The notes below the pieces were generated by a model that had not been told where the DNA came from, searched no databases, and saw nothing but the letters and a program-made list of their open reading frames with translations. Below, in pieces: positions 14,906 to 23,833 of a stretch of DNA of 64,000 bases. The stretch spans positions 310,001 to 374,000 of the forward strand of contig NZ_JAHRGM010000035.1 in the NCBI RefSeq assembly GCF_019097845.1, read 5' to 3'. This stretch comes from Sphingobium sp. AS12 (GTDB lineage Bacteria; Pseudomonadota; Alphaproteobacteria; Sphingomonadales; Sphingomonadaceae). How positions within the stretch are numbered: position 1 is the first letter of the stretch; every line of letters begins with the position of its first letter. The position numbers and the translations under genes are program-made.

Positions 14906-15583
14906 CTAAGCTGCGACTTTCATGCCAACCTGATCAGGGTACATGTGGATCAGTTCGAACCGCATGGTGGTTGCCGACACTTCCGTCATCAGCACATCAC
15001 CGGCGACACGGCTTCCATCCGCCACACCATGACTCCAACCGGCAACCTTCCTTCGCTGGGCATCGACCAAGACCTTGCCATCCTCAATGGGGTCAAATGA
15101 GCGAGGCACTGTCACGTTGACCTTTCGGTCGCCAAATGCGTCGGCAGGCGGAACCATGGGCGCAATGATTATGTCAGCGGAGTGGTATTCGTAAGGGGAT
15201 TTTCCATCCGGCCCCATTCCGGGCGTGAAAATAGTCAGGCCCAGCGCACGCCCATGTTCATGTGAGTAAAAGCCGATCATGAAGCGGCGATCTTCCCTGT
15301 CACCACCATCGGCATCTTCGCTGCAAGTTTCCCGAACCATCGCCCGGAACGCACGTAAGAATGCTATCTGGCCTAACTTGTCATACCCCCGGCGCTCAAT
15401 TTCATCGAACATCAAGGTGGCGTTGAGCTTGCCTGCTCCAACCATGGCTATCGCCATAGCCTGGTTGGGAAACGGCATGATCTTGTGTTCCAGTTTAAGA
15501 ATCACACCGTCGGCATCGTAATAGCCGCAATCTGTATAGAGATAGGCAGCCTGTGGCTGAACGATCAGATTTGCCAAGGACAT
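14906..15583 (-). CDS. Unknown phage-type protein, 225 aa (possible Ntn-hydrolase-like fold)
   Basis: It starts at 15583, overlapping the end of the upstream gene by 19 bases, with GGAG before the ATG. The N-terminal part (AAYLYTDCGYYDADGVILKL, then PFPNQAMAIAMVGAGKLNA) has the strand-turn-strand pattern of proteasome-like hydrolases found in some phages; this is a fold-level resemblance. The rest is mixed (VLVDAQRRKVAGWSHGVA). It may be a late-region enzyme or a tail-associated protein. It is the last gene of the leftward core-protein cluster. Confidence 0.6.
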   Translation of the reverse strand: MSLANLIVQPQAAYLYTDCGYYDADGVILKLEHKIMPFPNQAMAIAMVGAGKLNATLMFDEIERRGYDKLGQIAFLRAFRAMVRETCSEDADGGDREDRRFMIGFYSHEHGRALGLTIFTPGMGPDGKSPYEYHSADIIIAPMVPPADAFGDRKVNVTVPRSFDPIEDGKVLVDAQRRKVAGWSHGVADGSRVAGDVLMTEVSATTMRFELIHMYPDQVGMKVAA

Positions 15584-16980
15584 TTGGGCTCTCCAAAATA
15601 CTGGTTGTCCGCGTCAGCGGTGAGATAAGCGACCACCGCCTCTGCCGGGATGAACACGCGGTCGACCCCCGCCTCTTCGCCGAGCTGCTGGGCAAGTGCA
15701 GCGAAGGCATCGGGATCGCGCTGCGCCGTCTTGGACGAACGGGCCGCCTTCTCCAGACCATCAAGCAACATCGCACCGGCGTGGGCTTCCATCATGCTAT
15801 CAGCGCGCTGCTGCATTTTTGAAGCTATGCGGTTCACGCCCGCAAGAGCGCCGGAGGTCACCAAGGTAGCGAGGGCCGTCTTGTATGCGGCATCTGGACG
15901 CTCCGCCAGATATTCGCCCCATGTCTTATCAGGGTTGGCGATTGCAGTGTCGACTGCGTCCTGCGCATGGGTTGCGGCCTGTTCCGTCAGAAATTCGCGC
16001 CCTAGATACCCCGACAGGAATCTGCCTGCGCCGACTTTACCCAAGCTTTCGACCAGGAATCCCATCGGCAGTTTTTCCGTCACCACCTCAATGCCGCCTT
16101 CGAGCGCGCCGCCAAGGGCAGCCTGCCCGCGCGTTCCGCCTCGCGATCGGTATTTGCCATAGGAGTCGAAGCCGCTCTGCCCGCCAGCAGCCAATAATGC
16201 CGGTGCCGGATTGGCTGTGGCTATCGAGGCAGCGATGCCTGGTGCCATCTGGGCAAGGGACGACGCGCCCGCATAAAAACCTTCAGCAGTCTTGGATTTG
16301 AACGCCGGGCGACTTGCCTCAGCCCTGTCGTCCGCACGCTGGTAGCGCTGCATTGCATTCGGGACTGAGAAATCCCCCAATGAGGGCGCGCCAGGGGCGG
16401 CCTTGGGCACAAGGAAATGCGTCCAATCGGCGAATGCCAAGCTCAGACCTTCACGCGCCTTAACCCCACCCTGAACAAAATCGACGGCAAGGCCTTTGAT
16501 GCTATTCAGCAAAGTAGGCTCTGGCTGGCGCGCGGCCGTCAGTTCGCCATTACCCGCTAGCGCCCTCTTCCAATAGTCTTGATTCGTCCGCCGCTTCTGC
16601 CATTCCTTGGCATCGAAAACCCGACCCAATTGAGCAAGCCCATCAAAGTCGTCCGCAGCAATGGCGGCGTTGTTGCCCTGCTGGGACCATCCAGCAATGG
16701 CAGGATACTGCCCCATCACCGTTTGCGCTCGCCTAGCTCGCGCCTGCGCTTCAAAGCCAGGTAAATCAGCCGAAATGACAGCGGCGGGCATGTCATACTC
16801 ACGCGCCAGCATCGACACGCGCGCCTCTTTCTCAGCGTCGGCCTCCCGGATGCGGCGCGAAATGGCGGCATCGCGGTTGGTCCGCAGCATTTCCCCCAAT
16901 GGATCAGTGTCAGGGGTGGCCGTCGCGCCGCTCGGTAAAGGCGCGCCCATCAGTGAGGATGTAAGATCGGTCATTCCCAA
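15565..16980 (-). pseudogene. Internal virion protein (gp16-like), apparently C-terminally truncated
   Basis: 471 aa, the third gene in the gp14/gp15/gp16-like order. A low-complexity N-terminus is followed by coiled, alanine-rich helices (EADAEKEARVSMLAREYDMP) and glycine-rich hydrophobic stretches (GGQSGFDSYGKYRSRGGTRG) typical of very large ejection proteins. Podovirus proteins of this kind usually exceed 1000 aa. The frame stops abruptly after ADNQYFGEPKCPWQI, exactly where the next gene begins, which suggests a deletion that joined two genes. A shorter functional variant cannot be excluded. Confidence 0.6.
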
Positions 16981-19031
16981 TACTCCGGTTTGCCCTTGTT
17001 CTGGACGTAGATGTCGCCGATCACGCCATCTGGCGGCATCTCGCCGTTATGGGCGTCTCTCCATTCTTTGATGATACGCTCGCGTGTCACGATCGGCACC
17101 GCGACCTGGTAGCGTCCGCCCGCTGCAAATCGGGGCTTCGTTTCCACCTCTTGTCCGTACCGCGACGAATTTGGCACGGCTACCGGCATAATGGCGCGTT
17201 TCCATGCTGCGTCGATTTCCTGCGCAGTGGGCTCCCGTTTACCCGCTGTTATGGATTTGATGTACCCTTCCATGTCGCGAGCCACGCGCGCGTAATTCTC
17301 AGGGTTTGCTTTCACATTAAGCAACTTAGCCATCGCTGGATCGAAGGCTGTTTGATACCCGATCGATGTGGAAATGGCTGACCGGGTTTGGAGCATCCTA
17401 TCGCCACCGGGGCCACGCATCCGGGCCTGATCAGTCACCGCTGCATCTAGTTCTGCGGGTGTCACCTTGCCGATAAACTCTCCAAGGTCGGCTTTAAGGA
17501 ATACATCTGGGTTCCCGTGCTGAATCGCATGAAGGCGCATAGCCTCGCGCGAATTGGCCTTCGGTGCCGAACTCGTGCCATTCGATTTGGCCGCATTTGA
17601 AAATTGTACCGCCGCTTCGGGCGGAAGGTTATCTCGGATGCCAGATGGCATCTGCGAGATGTCGGTAAAGCTATCTCCCTTTGTCAGCACCCATCGAAGC
17701 GCGGCATCCTTGGCATCATCCTCCTGTCGCGCCTTGAGCGTCTCATCCAGCGACACGCGCTCCTTGGCTTCCGACAGAGCTGCGTCGCGCTGCTCGATCG
17801 ACCAGCCTTCACGCTCTGCAACTGCGAATATGCGCTGGGTCAGTGCCTTCATGTCCCAGCGGCGGGCTGCTGGAACGGTGCCGCCGCCTCCCTCGCCAAG
17901 AACAACATGCCAATGATCGCCAGTCGCGTGAGCAGACCGGCCTGCGCCAACTTCGTTCCGTGCTTCCAAGACCGTGTAGCCTGCGCCCTCGACACCCTTA
18001 ACGTATTGGGCAAACGACATTCCGGCGATCGGCTTCACATCAACAGCAGCATGGCTCTTGGTGTGCCAGGATTTCGGGTTGGCCTTAGATAGGGGGTGGT
18101 CTGCGGCGCGGTATGTCGATGTAACCACTGCCTGAGGGAACAGTGCTTTGATGGCTTCGCCGCCGTTTGTAACTGGAGTGCCAGCAGCCGTCGCAACACC
18201 CTTACCCGGCTGTCCGACGATCGGGGGGAGCATCGCCAACGAATCAACCTTTTGAGATGCCCAGCGCTTTAGCAATGGCGCTGCAAGATCAGCGGAAATC
18301 TCAGCTTCATCCCCTGCATTGAATTGACCAGAATGAGCCTGTTTGTAAGCATCGGCCATCTCATAGTCTTTGTCGGCCATGTAGCGCTTGACCACGGCGA
18401 CGTGGGCCGTTGACATTGCATCGCGCTCGACCTTGACCAGAATTTCATCGCCTCCCAGTCCCGCCATGATCGCATTTTCACGGGCCTGGGCCTTTGCATT
18501 CGCAATGAACTCCGAGCGCTTCGCGGGATCATCGGACGCGACTGCGCCCTCCAAAAGGTTCGAGAATTTGGCTTTGCCTGTTTCCTGATCATAGATTTTG
18601 GTTTGGCCGACCGCATAGGACGCCACATCGTTCAAAGCTGCCGACCGCATACGAGCAAGCTGGGGCTCCAAATGCATCTTCGTCCGTGGATCAGCCTGAG
18701 CCAGCACACCCTTCAACGCCTCGTCTATTGAGTTTTCGACACCGGGCCGCGCATCCAGTGCCAGCTTGCCAGCCTTCGTTTTGAAATCGGCAAGCGTCGT
18801 AGTGATCGAAGAACTGGCGTTCAGACCAAGATTATCAGAATTGATCTTGGCCAGATTCTCCTCGATCTGATCTTGGGCAACAGCGAATTCCATGACATCG
18901 CGCCCGGCCTGACGTAGCCCACGGCCGATGGCGTCACCGACCCCGCCGGCGTTGTCAGCGGCCCGAAACCGAGCGCCTGTCGTTTGGACCGGGTTTACCC
19001 ACGCAGCGCCATATGTGGAGATTTTAGGCAT
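16971..19031 (-). CDS. Internal virion protein with M15-like peptidase domain (gp15-like)
   Basis: 686 aa. The N-terminal third is alpha-helical with low-complexity repeats. Residues ~290-380 carry a D-Ala-D-Ala carboxypeptidase-like domain: VVTSTYRAADHP, SWHTKSHAAVDVKP and GDHWHVVLG give the His/Asp/His zinc set of M15 (VanY/DacB-like) enzymes. The rest is helical to the C-terminus. In podoviruses such core proteins leave the capsid with the DNA, and the peptidase opens peptidoglycan locally. Its start touches the gp14-like stop, and its end overlaps the next start by 10 bases. Confidence 0.75.
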   Translation of the reverse strand: MPKISTYGAAWVNPVQTTGARFRAADNAGGVGDAIGRGLRQAGRDVMEFAVAQDQIEENLAKINSDNLGLNASSSITTTLADFKTKAGKLALDARPGVENSIDEALKGVLAQADPRTKMHLEPQLARMRSAALNDVASYAVGQTKIYDQETGKAKFSNLLEGAVASDDPAKRSEFIANAKAQARENAIMAGLGGDEILVKVERDAMSTAHVAVVKRYMADKDYEMADAYKQAHSGQFNAGDEAEISADLAAPLLKRWASQKVDSLAMLPPIVGQPGKGVATAAGTPVTNGGEAIKALFPQAVVTSTYRAADHPLSKANPKSWHTKSHAAVDVKPIAGMSFAQYVKGVEGAGYTVLEARNEVGAGRSAHATGDHWHVVLGEGGGGTVPAARRWDMKALTQRIFAVAEREGWSIEQRDAALSEAKERVSLDETLKARQEDDAKDAALRWVLTKGDSFTDISQMPSGIRDNLPPEAAVQFSNAAKSNGTSSAPKANSREAMRLHAIQHGNPDVFLKADLGEFIGKVTPAELDAAVTDQARMRGPGGDRMLQTRSAISTSIGYQTAFDPAMAKLLNVKANPENYARVARDMEGYIKSITAGKREPTAQEIDAAWKRAIMPVAVPNSSRYGQEVETKPRFAAGGRYQVAVPIVTRERIIKEWRDAHNGEMPPDGVIGDIYVQNKGKPEYWE

Positions 19032-19576
19032 CAGCCAAACCCCGCTAGGTCGTATTTGAGTTTCGGCGTTCTGAACTTGGATTTGAAACTGGCATATTGG
19101 GTGGCCCCGCCCAACGCGGTCCCAGCCATGTCGAACGCGCCGCCTATAAGCGCGCCCTTGCCCGCTTGACGAGAAGCCGCCGCCTGCGCCTGATAGTTCA
19201 TGCCCTCGATATTGAACCCGCGCACGTTTTCAGCGCCCTGATCGTAGATGCGCCGAGTGTCCTCCCGCGCGAGCATATGGGTATCTGCCGTCAGATCGGC
19301 TGCATTGCCGAAATTGGTATCGATCCCGCCCGCTGCCATGGCGACACGCTGCTGGCCTTGCAGGGCGGATACCTTGCGGTAATGGGCCAGCGCAGCGTCG
19401 CGGGTATTGTCCGCCTCCTGCCGGGCGGCTTCGCCCGCCAGCTTGGCGTTTTGATCCGCGACCTTCGCCTGATACCCAGCTTGAGCATTGGCCTGGAGCG
19501 CCGAGAAGCCCGCGCCTGCGGTAGAGACAACGGTGGACGCAATCATGAGCGTTCCGATAGTTGCTGGGTCGCACAT
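19031..19576 (-). CDS. T7 gp14-like virion core protein, 181 aa
   Basis: I start at the ATG at 19576, because MCDPATIGTLMIASTVVSTA is the classic beginning of the T7 gp14 core family; an upstream in-frame start (19648) adds 24 unrelated residues. The hydrophobic, glycine-rich N-terminal segment inserts in the outer membrane during ejection. The middle is a long coiled helix (NAKLAGEAARQEADNTRDAA), then QGQQRVAMAAGGID, followed by a second helix. It precedes the gp15-like and gp16-like genes in the same order as in T7-like phages. Confidence 0.8.
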   Translation of the reverse strand: MCDPATIGTLMIASTVVSTAGAGFSALQANAQAGYQAKVADQNAKLAGEAARQEADNTRDAALAHYRKVSALQGQQRVAMAAGGIDTNFGNAADLTADTHMLAREDTRRIYDQGAENVRGFNIEGMNYQAQAAASRQAGKGALIGGAFDMAGTALGGATQYASFKSKFRTPKLKYDLAGFG

Positions 19577-19644
19577 AGAATGCCTTTCATAGATCGTCGG
19601 AACGACGATAGGGCTGAACCGAATCTGTTTGAATCGACACCCCG

Positions 19645-19905
19645 TCACCCCTCGACGAGCGATTTCAGATGGTCGCGGAAGCGGCCCAGCTCCCCTCGAA
19701 GGCGCTCATTCTCTTTGATCGTTCCGACCGTATAGCCCCCGTGTTTCAGCGCCCTTTGGTTGCCCATCGGGGCACCCGGAGACCTCCCGCCGTGCAGCCG
19801 ACAGCGCGCCTTCCCTTTCAAGGCCCGTGAGCGACACGCCGCACCCTTGCGCGTCTTCGCTAAGCAGAGGCGCGCAGCAGACGGCGTTGTGCAGGTGGTG
19901 TCCAT
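19645..19905 (-). CDS. HGG-motif phage protein, 86 aa
   Basis: The start at 19905 has AAGGGGG about 8 bases upstream. The protein has a cysteine/basic N-terminal part (CRSRALKGKARCRLHGGRSP) and the motif HGG...G...N...KHG (MGNQRALKHGGYT), common in prophage proteins that are often wrongly named. Two cysteine pairs before HGG may bind zinc. The C-terminal 20 residues are a charged helix. About 200 bases of this gene are also read in another frame as the 3' end of the 293-codon gene (19706-20587). Here the HGG frame is the one that looks conserved. Confidence 0.7.
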   Translation of the reverse strand: MDTTCTTPSAARLCLAKTRKGAACRSRALKGKARCRLHGGRSPGAPMGNQRALKHGGYTVGTIKENERLRGELGRFRDHLKSLVEG

Positions 19906-20587
19906 CTTTGCCCCCTTGATGAATATGCTCAGCGACGACCGCTTGGCCGCCCCGGTTATCGATGTGGATGTGACGGACTTCCTGCACGCCGTTGCGCCGG
20001 AGCTTTGCGAGTGCCTCAGTCTGGGCAACGAACGTCCGCATGAATTTGTTGGCCAGGTTGCCCAGCACAATGGACTGGTCGATGAAGTTCACCCTCTCCA
20101 TGCGCCCAAGCGTCTCAGTTGCCGCATGGTTCGCCATGGCCATTTGCGTGAGTAGTGCTGCCTCAGCCTCGTTACGGGCCTCCATCCCCTCTATGAAGCT
20201 GAGGGCCGCGTTCACTTCACCTTCGGGATTTTCCTTGGAATCGCGAAAGTAGCGAAACATCTTGAGGACCTGCCGATTGGCAAAAGCTGGGGAACTGGTT
20301 CCGAAAATCTTGGTGAGGCGGAGATCGGTGAACATGCTGCTTTCGCTCGAATGAGAGCCGATCATCAGCTTCCCGCCGTCGTTATCGATTTTGACCAACA
20401 GGCGGGGGCCTCGATCCTCGTAAGCTATGAGATCGTCCACTGCGGCAGATTTGTCGGCAGCGTTGAGGTCGTCATAGCCATCCATTCCCGCAAGAATCTC
20501 ACGGGCAACATTTCGGCGGTGTTCTTCGTCCACTGATTTCGCCTTTCGATTGAGTGGGGTCTTTTCCAGAGCGCGCGCCATGGTCAT
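19706..20587 (-). CDS. Unknown phage protein, 293 codons; C-terminus possibly frameshifted
   Basis: Coupled to the RepA-like gene by ATGA. Residues 1-~225 look genuine: a basic start (MTMARALEKTPLNRKAKSVD), an acidic helix, the strand region GPRLLVKIDNDGGKLMIGS, then helices and the tail VRHIHIDNRGGQAVVAEHIH. Relatives I would expect end soon after that tail. Here ~65 more codons run over the HGG gene in another frame and give Cys/His-rich, unlikely protein (GHHLHNAVCCAPLL). A small indel near 19910 would explain this. The function is unknown. Confidence 0.55.
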   Translation of the reverse strand: MTMARALEKTPLNRKAKSVDEEHRRNVAREILAGMDGYDDLNAADKSAAVDDLIAYEDRGPRLLVKIDNDGGKLMIGSHSSESSMFTDLRLTKIFGTSSPAFANRQVLKMFRYFRDSKENPEGEVNAALSFIEGMEARNEAEAALLTQMAMANHAATETLGRMERVNFIDQSIVLGNLANKFMRTFVAQTEALAKLRRNGVQEVRHIHIDNRGGQAVVAEHIHQGGKDGHHLHNAVCCAPLLSEDAQGCGVSLTGLEREGALSAARREVSGCPDGQPKGAETRGLYGRNDQRE

Positions 20588-22068
20588 GCAGCACCCCCCG
20601 GCGCGCAGTCGTTCCAGCCGCTGATGTCACCATTGGCATTAAGGCCGCCGTCGTCAGAGAGGTCTGCCGCACCACGATTTTGCAGCACCTGATTTTCTAT
20701 GCCTGCCGCACTGCCGCACCACCCCTCCCCTACAGGGGGGAGGGTGGTGGTGCTGCACTCTGTGCGCTTCACCGCCGCACCGTGCCGCGCCGCACATTTT
20801 TCAAGTGCGGCAGATGTATGCTGCAACCAATTGCCGACCTCGATCCACTTCCGCTTTTCACGGTTGCCGTCCGACTTCTCGACTATCTTGAGCGCCCCCT
20901 CCTTCAGCCAGCCGGAAAGCAACTGCTTGATGCGCGCCTTATCGGTCCTGGCATTCACATCGAGATCGAGAACCTGCGCGACTGCCTTGCCCGCCCAGTC
21001 CGCAGCCTGGGCATTTTCCCGAAAATCTCCTGCATCGATGATCTGCTGAACCCGCAGCAGGTGCCCCGGCTTCACGTCATCAAACGGATCGGGCACCTTC
21101 CACGGCTCGACAACGCCAATGCTGTCGCCAGGTGCGTGCCCGTCCATGGGGCCATTGCCCAAATCTACCGATACCAACTTATACCAGTCCGCCTTTTCGG
21201 CTGGCGCACGGTTGGCCTTGTCGTCTGCCACGCTGATGTACCGACGCCGGTCTTCCTGCGGGATGCCCAGCCGTTCAGCCTGTTCCGGCTCCATGCGGTT
21301 GATGACCAACGTCGAGCGCGACGCATTGATGAGCGCCACCGCGCCGCGCGCCGACAGCGCTGTGACCTCGCCAGCACCCGCCTTGCTAGTGTGGTGGACA
21401 AGCACGATGACGCAGTTCGCCGCCTTCGCGACCCGTCCCCATGCTTTAGCAATCTTGTCGATCTTGGTGTTCGCGTTCTCTTCTGCCTCATGGCTGGAGA
21501 CGAAAGGATCTACTACCAGCACGTCGATCTTGCGCCGGAGCAGTTCGGCGGTAAGCGCCTCATAGACTGGGAGCAGAAGGCGGAACCCGTTGTCATCCTC
21601 TACTGCGGTGCAGAGGGTCGATCCTTCCATCCCGCTATCCACAAACAGCCGCCCCTCGACCTCGACCGGCTCAACGGCATAATGCTTTGCCGCCGCCTGT
21701 ATCGACCGGGACAATTCGTCCAGATCATCTTCCAGGTTCCACAGCCAGACGCGCTTAGGTCCGTCCCAGACCGTCTTCCCGAGCAGCGACCGCCCCGACG
21801 CCAGGGCGAGAGCCGTACCCGCCAACATGGTGGACTTGCCGACGCCACCCGGCGCGACGACGCACGCGATCGTGCCGCGCAGGAACCAACGACCATAGGC
21901 CCATGGCCGAGGTGGGATGCTGGACGGATCGCGCCAGACGTAGGGCGTCGCGGTGATTGCATCGCTGTTGGCCGGAATAGGGCGCGCGGCCTTGATCGCC
22001 GCCCTGATGACATTGTCGCCCATATCTTTGCCGACATCCGCGAAGTCCCGCGCCTCCTGTTCGGTCAT
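20584..22068 (-). CDS. RepA-like AAA ATPase/helicase
   Basis: 494 aa, a RecA-fold ATPase of the RepA/AAA_25 type used by plasmids and phages. Walker A is APGGVGKST (~72-80), Walker B is VLVVDPF, followed by a conserved HHTSKAG sensor and SRSTLVINRM. The ~150 C-terminal residues are variable; a GC palindrome at 20716-20753 is read as part of them. It directly follows the Toprim gene with a 4-base overlap, so primase and helicase are made together for element replication. The helicase direction cannot be deduced. Confidence 0.8.
   Translation of the reverse strand: MTEQEARDFADVGKDMGDNVIRAAIKAARPIPANSDAITATPYVWRDPSSIPPRPWAYGRWFLRGTIACVVAPGGVGKSTMLAGTALALASGRSLLGKTVWDGPKRVWLWNLEDDLDELSRSIQAAAKHYAVEPVEVEGRLFVDSGMEGSTLCTAVEDDNGFRLLLPVYEALTAELLRRKIDVLVVDPFVSSHEAEENANTKIDKIAKAWGRVAKAANCVIVLVHHTSKAGAGEVTALSARGAVALINASRSTLVINRMEPEQAERLGIPQEDRRRYISVADDKANRAPAEKADWYKLVSVDLGNGPMDGHAPGDSIGVVEPWKVPDPFDDVKPGHLLRVQQIIDAGDFRENAQAADWAGKAVAQVLDLDVNARTDKARIKQLLSGWLKEGALKIVEKSDGNREKRKWIEVGNWLQHTSAALEKCAARHGAAVKRTECSTTTLPPVGEGWCGSAAGIENQVLQNRGAADLSDDGGLNANGDISGWNDCAPGGAA
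20716..20753. repeat. GC palindrome inside the 3' part of the RepA-like gene
   Basis: An imperfect hairpin, ACCCCTCCCC - TACA - GGGGGGAGGG with GCACC/GGTGC ends. It resembles the CCTCCCCTTG palindrome at 59880. It codes for LPPVGEGW in the C-terminal tail, a sign that a dispersed palindrome has entered the coding region. Confidence 0.5.
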
Positions 22069-22979
22069 GCCGCCACCCCGCGAGGCGGCAATGCCACCCG
22101 ACCACCGACAGCCGCCGCAGCCGCATAGGCAGCCTCCATGCCGAGATTTTTCCGAATGTTCGGATTGTCGATCAGGTGCGGGTCGTCATCGGCCAGGGCG
22201 ATAATGTCGGAATCGGGATAGAGCGACCGGCAGGCGGTTGCCGTACGAACCATGTTGGCGGACGAGAAGGAAACCGCCACTGCCTCACCGGTGGCCCGAC
22301 GCACCACGGCACAGGTCCCGTAGCCTTCGCCGATGCAGATAACGCCCTGCGGCTCGCCAATGACGCAGAACAGGCCTCGTTGCCGCCCGCCCTTGGCAAA
22401 GCGCTTCGTGCCGTCTGGCGCGATCCGCTGGAGATTCCAGAGCTTGCCGGCTTCATCACTCATCGGCACCAGTAGCAGGTTGCCGCGCTGGCGCAGGCCT
22501 TCGCCGTCGATGCCCTTGGCGACAAGATAGCCGTGACACGGATTGACCGGCCCGGCCCGCTCCCATTCCTGCTCGACTGCCTGCGCAGCCTGAACCTGCA
22601 AGCGAATGCGGTCTGCGGCCCGCGCTTCCTGTTCCTCTCGGATTGCGGCCGACCGTTCGCTCCGCTGCGCAGGCGAAAGCTGCTCCGCCACGCCCGCGCA
22701 CCATTTCTGGGATAGGCCCAGTCTGTAGTTACCGAAGGCACCAGCGGGCACGCCGTCCAGATGCAGGATTGCCCAGCCGTTGAGCTTGCCGGGCTTGTCG
22801 CCCTCACATCGGAAGCGAAGCAGATCAGGGCCGAGCCGCGACAGAATGCCCTCGACGGGCTTCATGCCAACAGCTTCCATTGCAGACAGGAAGGCGAGCC
22901 GTGTGTCAGATTCCGACATGGGCGCTGATTTGGCCGGACTTGCCACGCGATGCTGGGGGAAGGAGTTTGTGACCATCAT
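22065..22979 (-). CDS. Toprim-domain primase-like protein
   Basis: 304 aa. The N-terminal half (FRCEGDKPGKLNGWAILHLD, then coiled basic helices) precedes CHGYLVAKGI and LLVPMSDEAGKLWNLQRI, the usual entry to a Toprim domain. The Toprim core has the glutamate in ICIGEGYGT and the acidic pair in IIALADDDPH. A zinc ribbon is not visible at the N-terminus. It probably primes element DNA together with the RepA-like ATPase and is coupled to both neighbours by ATGA. Confidence 0.8.
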   Translation of the reverse strand: MMVTNSFPQHRVASPAKSAPMSESDTRLAFLSAMEAVGMKPVEGILSRLGPDLLRFRCEGDKPGKLNGWAILHLDGVPAGAFGNYRLGLSQKWCAGVAEQLSPAQRSERSAAIREEQEARAADRIRLQVQAAQAVEQEWERAGPVNPCHGYLVAKGIDGEGLRQRGNLLLVPMSDEAGKLWNLQRIAPDGTKRFAKGGRQRGLFCVIGEPQGVICIGEGYGTCAVVRRATGEAVAVSFSSANMVRTATACRSLYPDSDIIALADDDPHLIDNPNIRKNLGMEAAYAAAAAVGGRVALPPRGVAA

Positions 22980-23167
22980 TCCGACCCCTCCGTTTTATCA
23001 ATGACCGGCCAGCCATGGGCAGCATGGCGAGCATCTGCACACGCCCTAGCCTCGCCAAAGGTGCGGAATTCCAGGCTGGGCCACGCGATCGACCGCGGTT
23101 CGAACGTGACGACATAGCGTCCGCCAAACACGCACGCGCCGATGGTGATAGTGCGATCTTCCGTCAT
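22976..23167 (-). CDS. Unknown 63-aa protein
   Basis: A small beta-rich protein (begins MTEDRTITIGACVFGGRYVV) that ends with a helix (FGEARACADARHAAHGWPVI). Overlaps of ATGA at both ends couple it to the next gene (Toprim) and the previous one. No motif is recognised. Small strand-strand-helix proteins of this sort are common in phage replication operons. Confidence 0.62.
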   Translation of the reverse strand: MTEDRTITIGACVFGGRYVVTFEPRSIAWPSLEFRTFGEARACADARHAAHGWPVIDKTEGSE

Positions 23168-23334
23168 GCTGCACCGCCAGTCGGGTCAAAGGCAGGGCCC
23201 AGGATGTCGTCGAGCGAGGGTCGCGTGAATTGGACAGGCCCGGCGTAGAGTTCGCGCAGAATGGCGCGCTCACGGGCTGCACGACGCTCGCGCGCAGCAC
23301 GCCAATGAGATTGGTCCAAGATGCGCGCAGTCAT
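23164..23334 (-). CDS. Unknown 56-aa protein
   Basis: It starts at 23334 and ends at 23164 and overlaps both neighbours by ATGA, which supports it despite its size. The N-terminal half is a very basic helix (ARERRAARERAILRELYAGP), the rest is short and polar (TRPSLDDILGPAFDPTGGAA). A nucleic-acid contact is plausible. Confidence 0.6.
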   Translation of the reverse strand: MTARILDQSHWRAARERRAARERAILRELYAGPVQFTRPSLDDILGPAFDPTGGAA

Positions 23335-23522
23335 GCCGCACCTCGTTCAGCGAGAGGGGGCAGGCCGTGCTTGTCCAGCAGGATGCGAAGCCACTCATCC
23401 TGCTTCTCGGTCAGCGGGTTAAGGTCGAAGGCGATCCCGCCCAGGAATTGGCCTTCCTTCGGGCGAAGGTTTGCGCCGCTGACGATCACGGCCATGGCGG
23501 CTTCGCGATGGGTGGCGAACAT
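23331..23522 (-). CDS. Unknown 63-aa phage-type protein
   Basis: The product (begins MFATHREAAMAVIVSGANLR) ends with LTEKQDEWLRILLDKHGLPP, a helix seen in many short phage proteins of unknown role. Its start overlaps the previous stop by one base (TGATG) and its stop overlaps the next start by ATGA. There are no membrane segments and no cysteine. Confidence 0.6.
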   Translation of the reverse strand: MFATHREAAMAVIVSGANLRPKEGQFLGGIAFDLNPLTEKQDEWLRILLDKHGLPPLAERGAA

Positions 23523-23833
23523 CAGCGCACCTCCCCCACGACAACCCAGACGATCGCCTTCTTGCCGTTCGCATTCAGGCGACGCTGGCGAGAATCCCGG
23601 ATGCGACCCTTGGCCCGAAGCTCCGACGTGCGCGGCTGAACGGAACCACGATCAATGCGCAGTGCGTCGGCCAGTTCGTTAGTTGTAAGGCCGCGAGACG
23701 CTGCGTCTGCAATGGCACGAAGCACCTTCGCCTGAAGATAGCTGAGCGAAGAAGTGAGGGACGCCGCAGCCGCCGCGCTGGTGTCGACCCCACGGTGGCC
23801 GGGGACAGATGGATAGTCGTGATCGTGCATCAT
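23522..23833 (-). CDS. Winged-helix DNA-binding protein, 103 aa
   Basis: Residues ~30-100 form a winged helix-turn-helix: LQAKVLRAIADAASRG, then TTNELADALRIDRGSVQPRT with the recognition helix, then the wing RIRDSRQRRLNANGKKAIVW. The first 30 residues are low-complexity and His-containing. The fold resembles MarR- or phage-replication-type regulators. It is coupled to both neighbours in the early operon and so may control it, or act as a replication accessory protein. Confidence 0.72.
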   Translation of the reverse strand: MMHDHDYPSVPGHRGVDTSAAAAASLTSSLSYLQAKVLRAIADAASRGLTTNELADALRIDRGSVQPRTSELRAKGRIRDSRQRRLNANGKKAIVWVVVGEVR

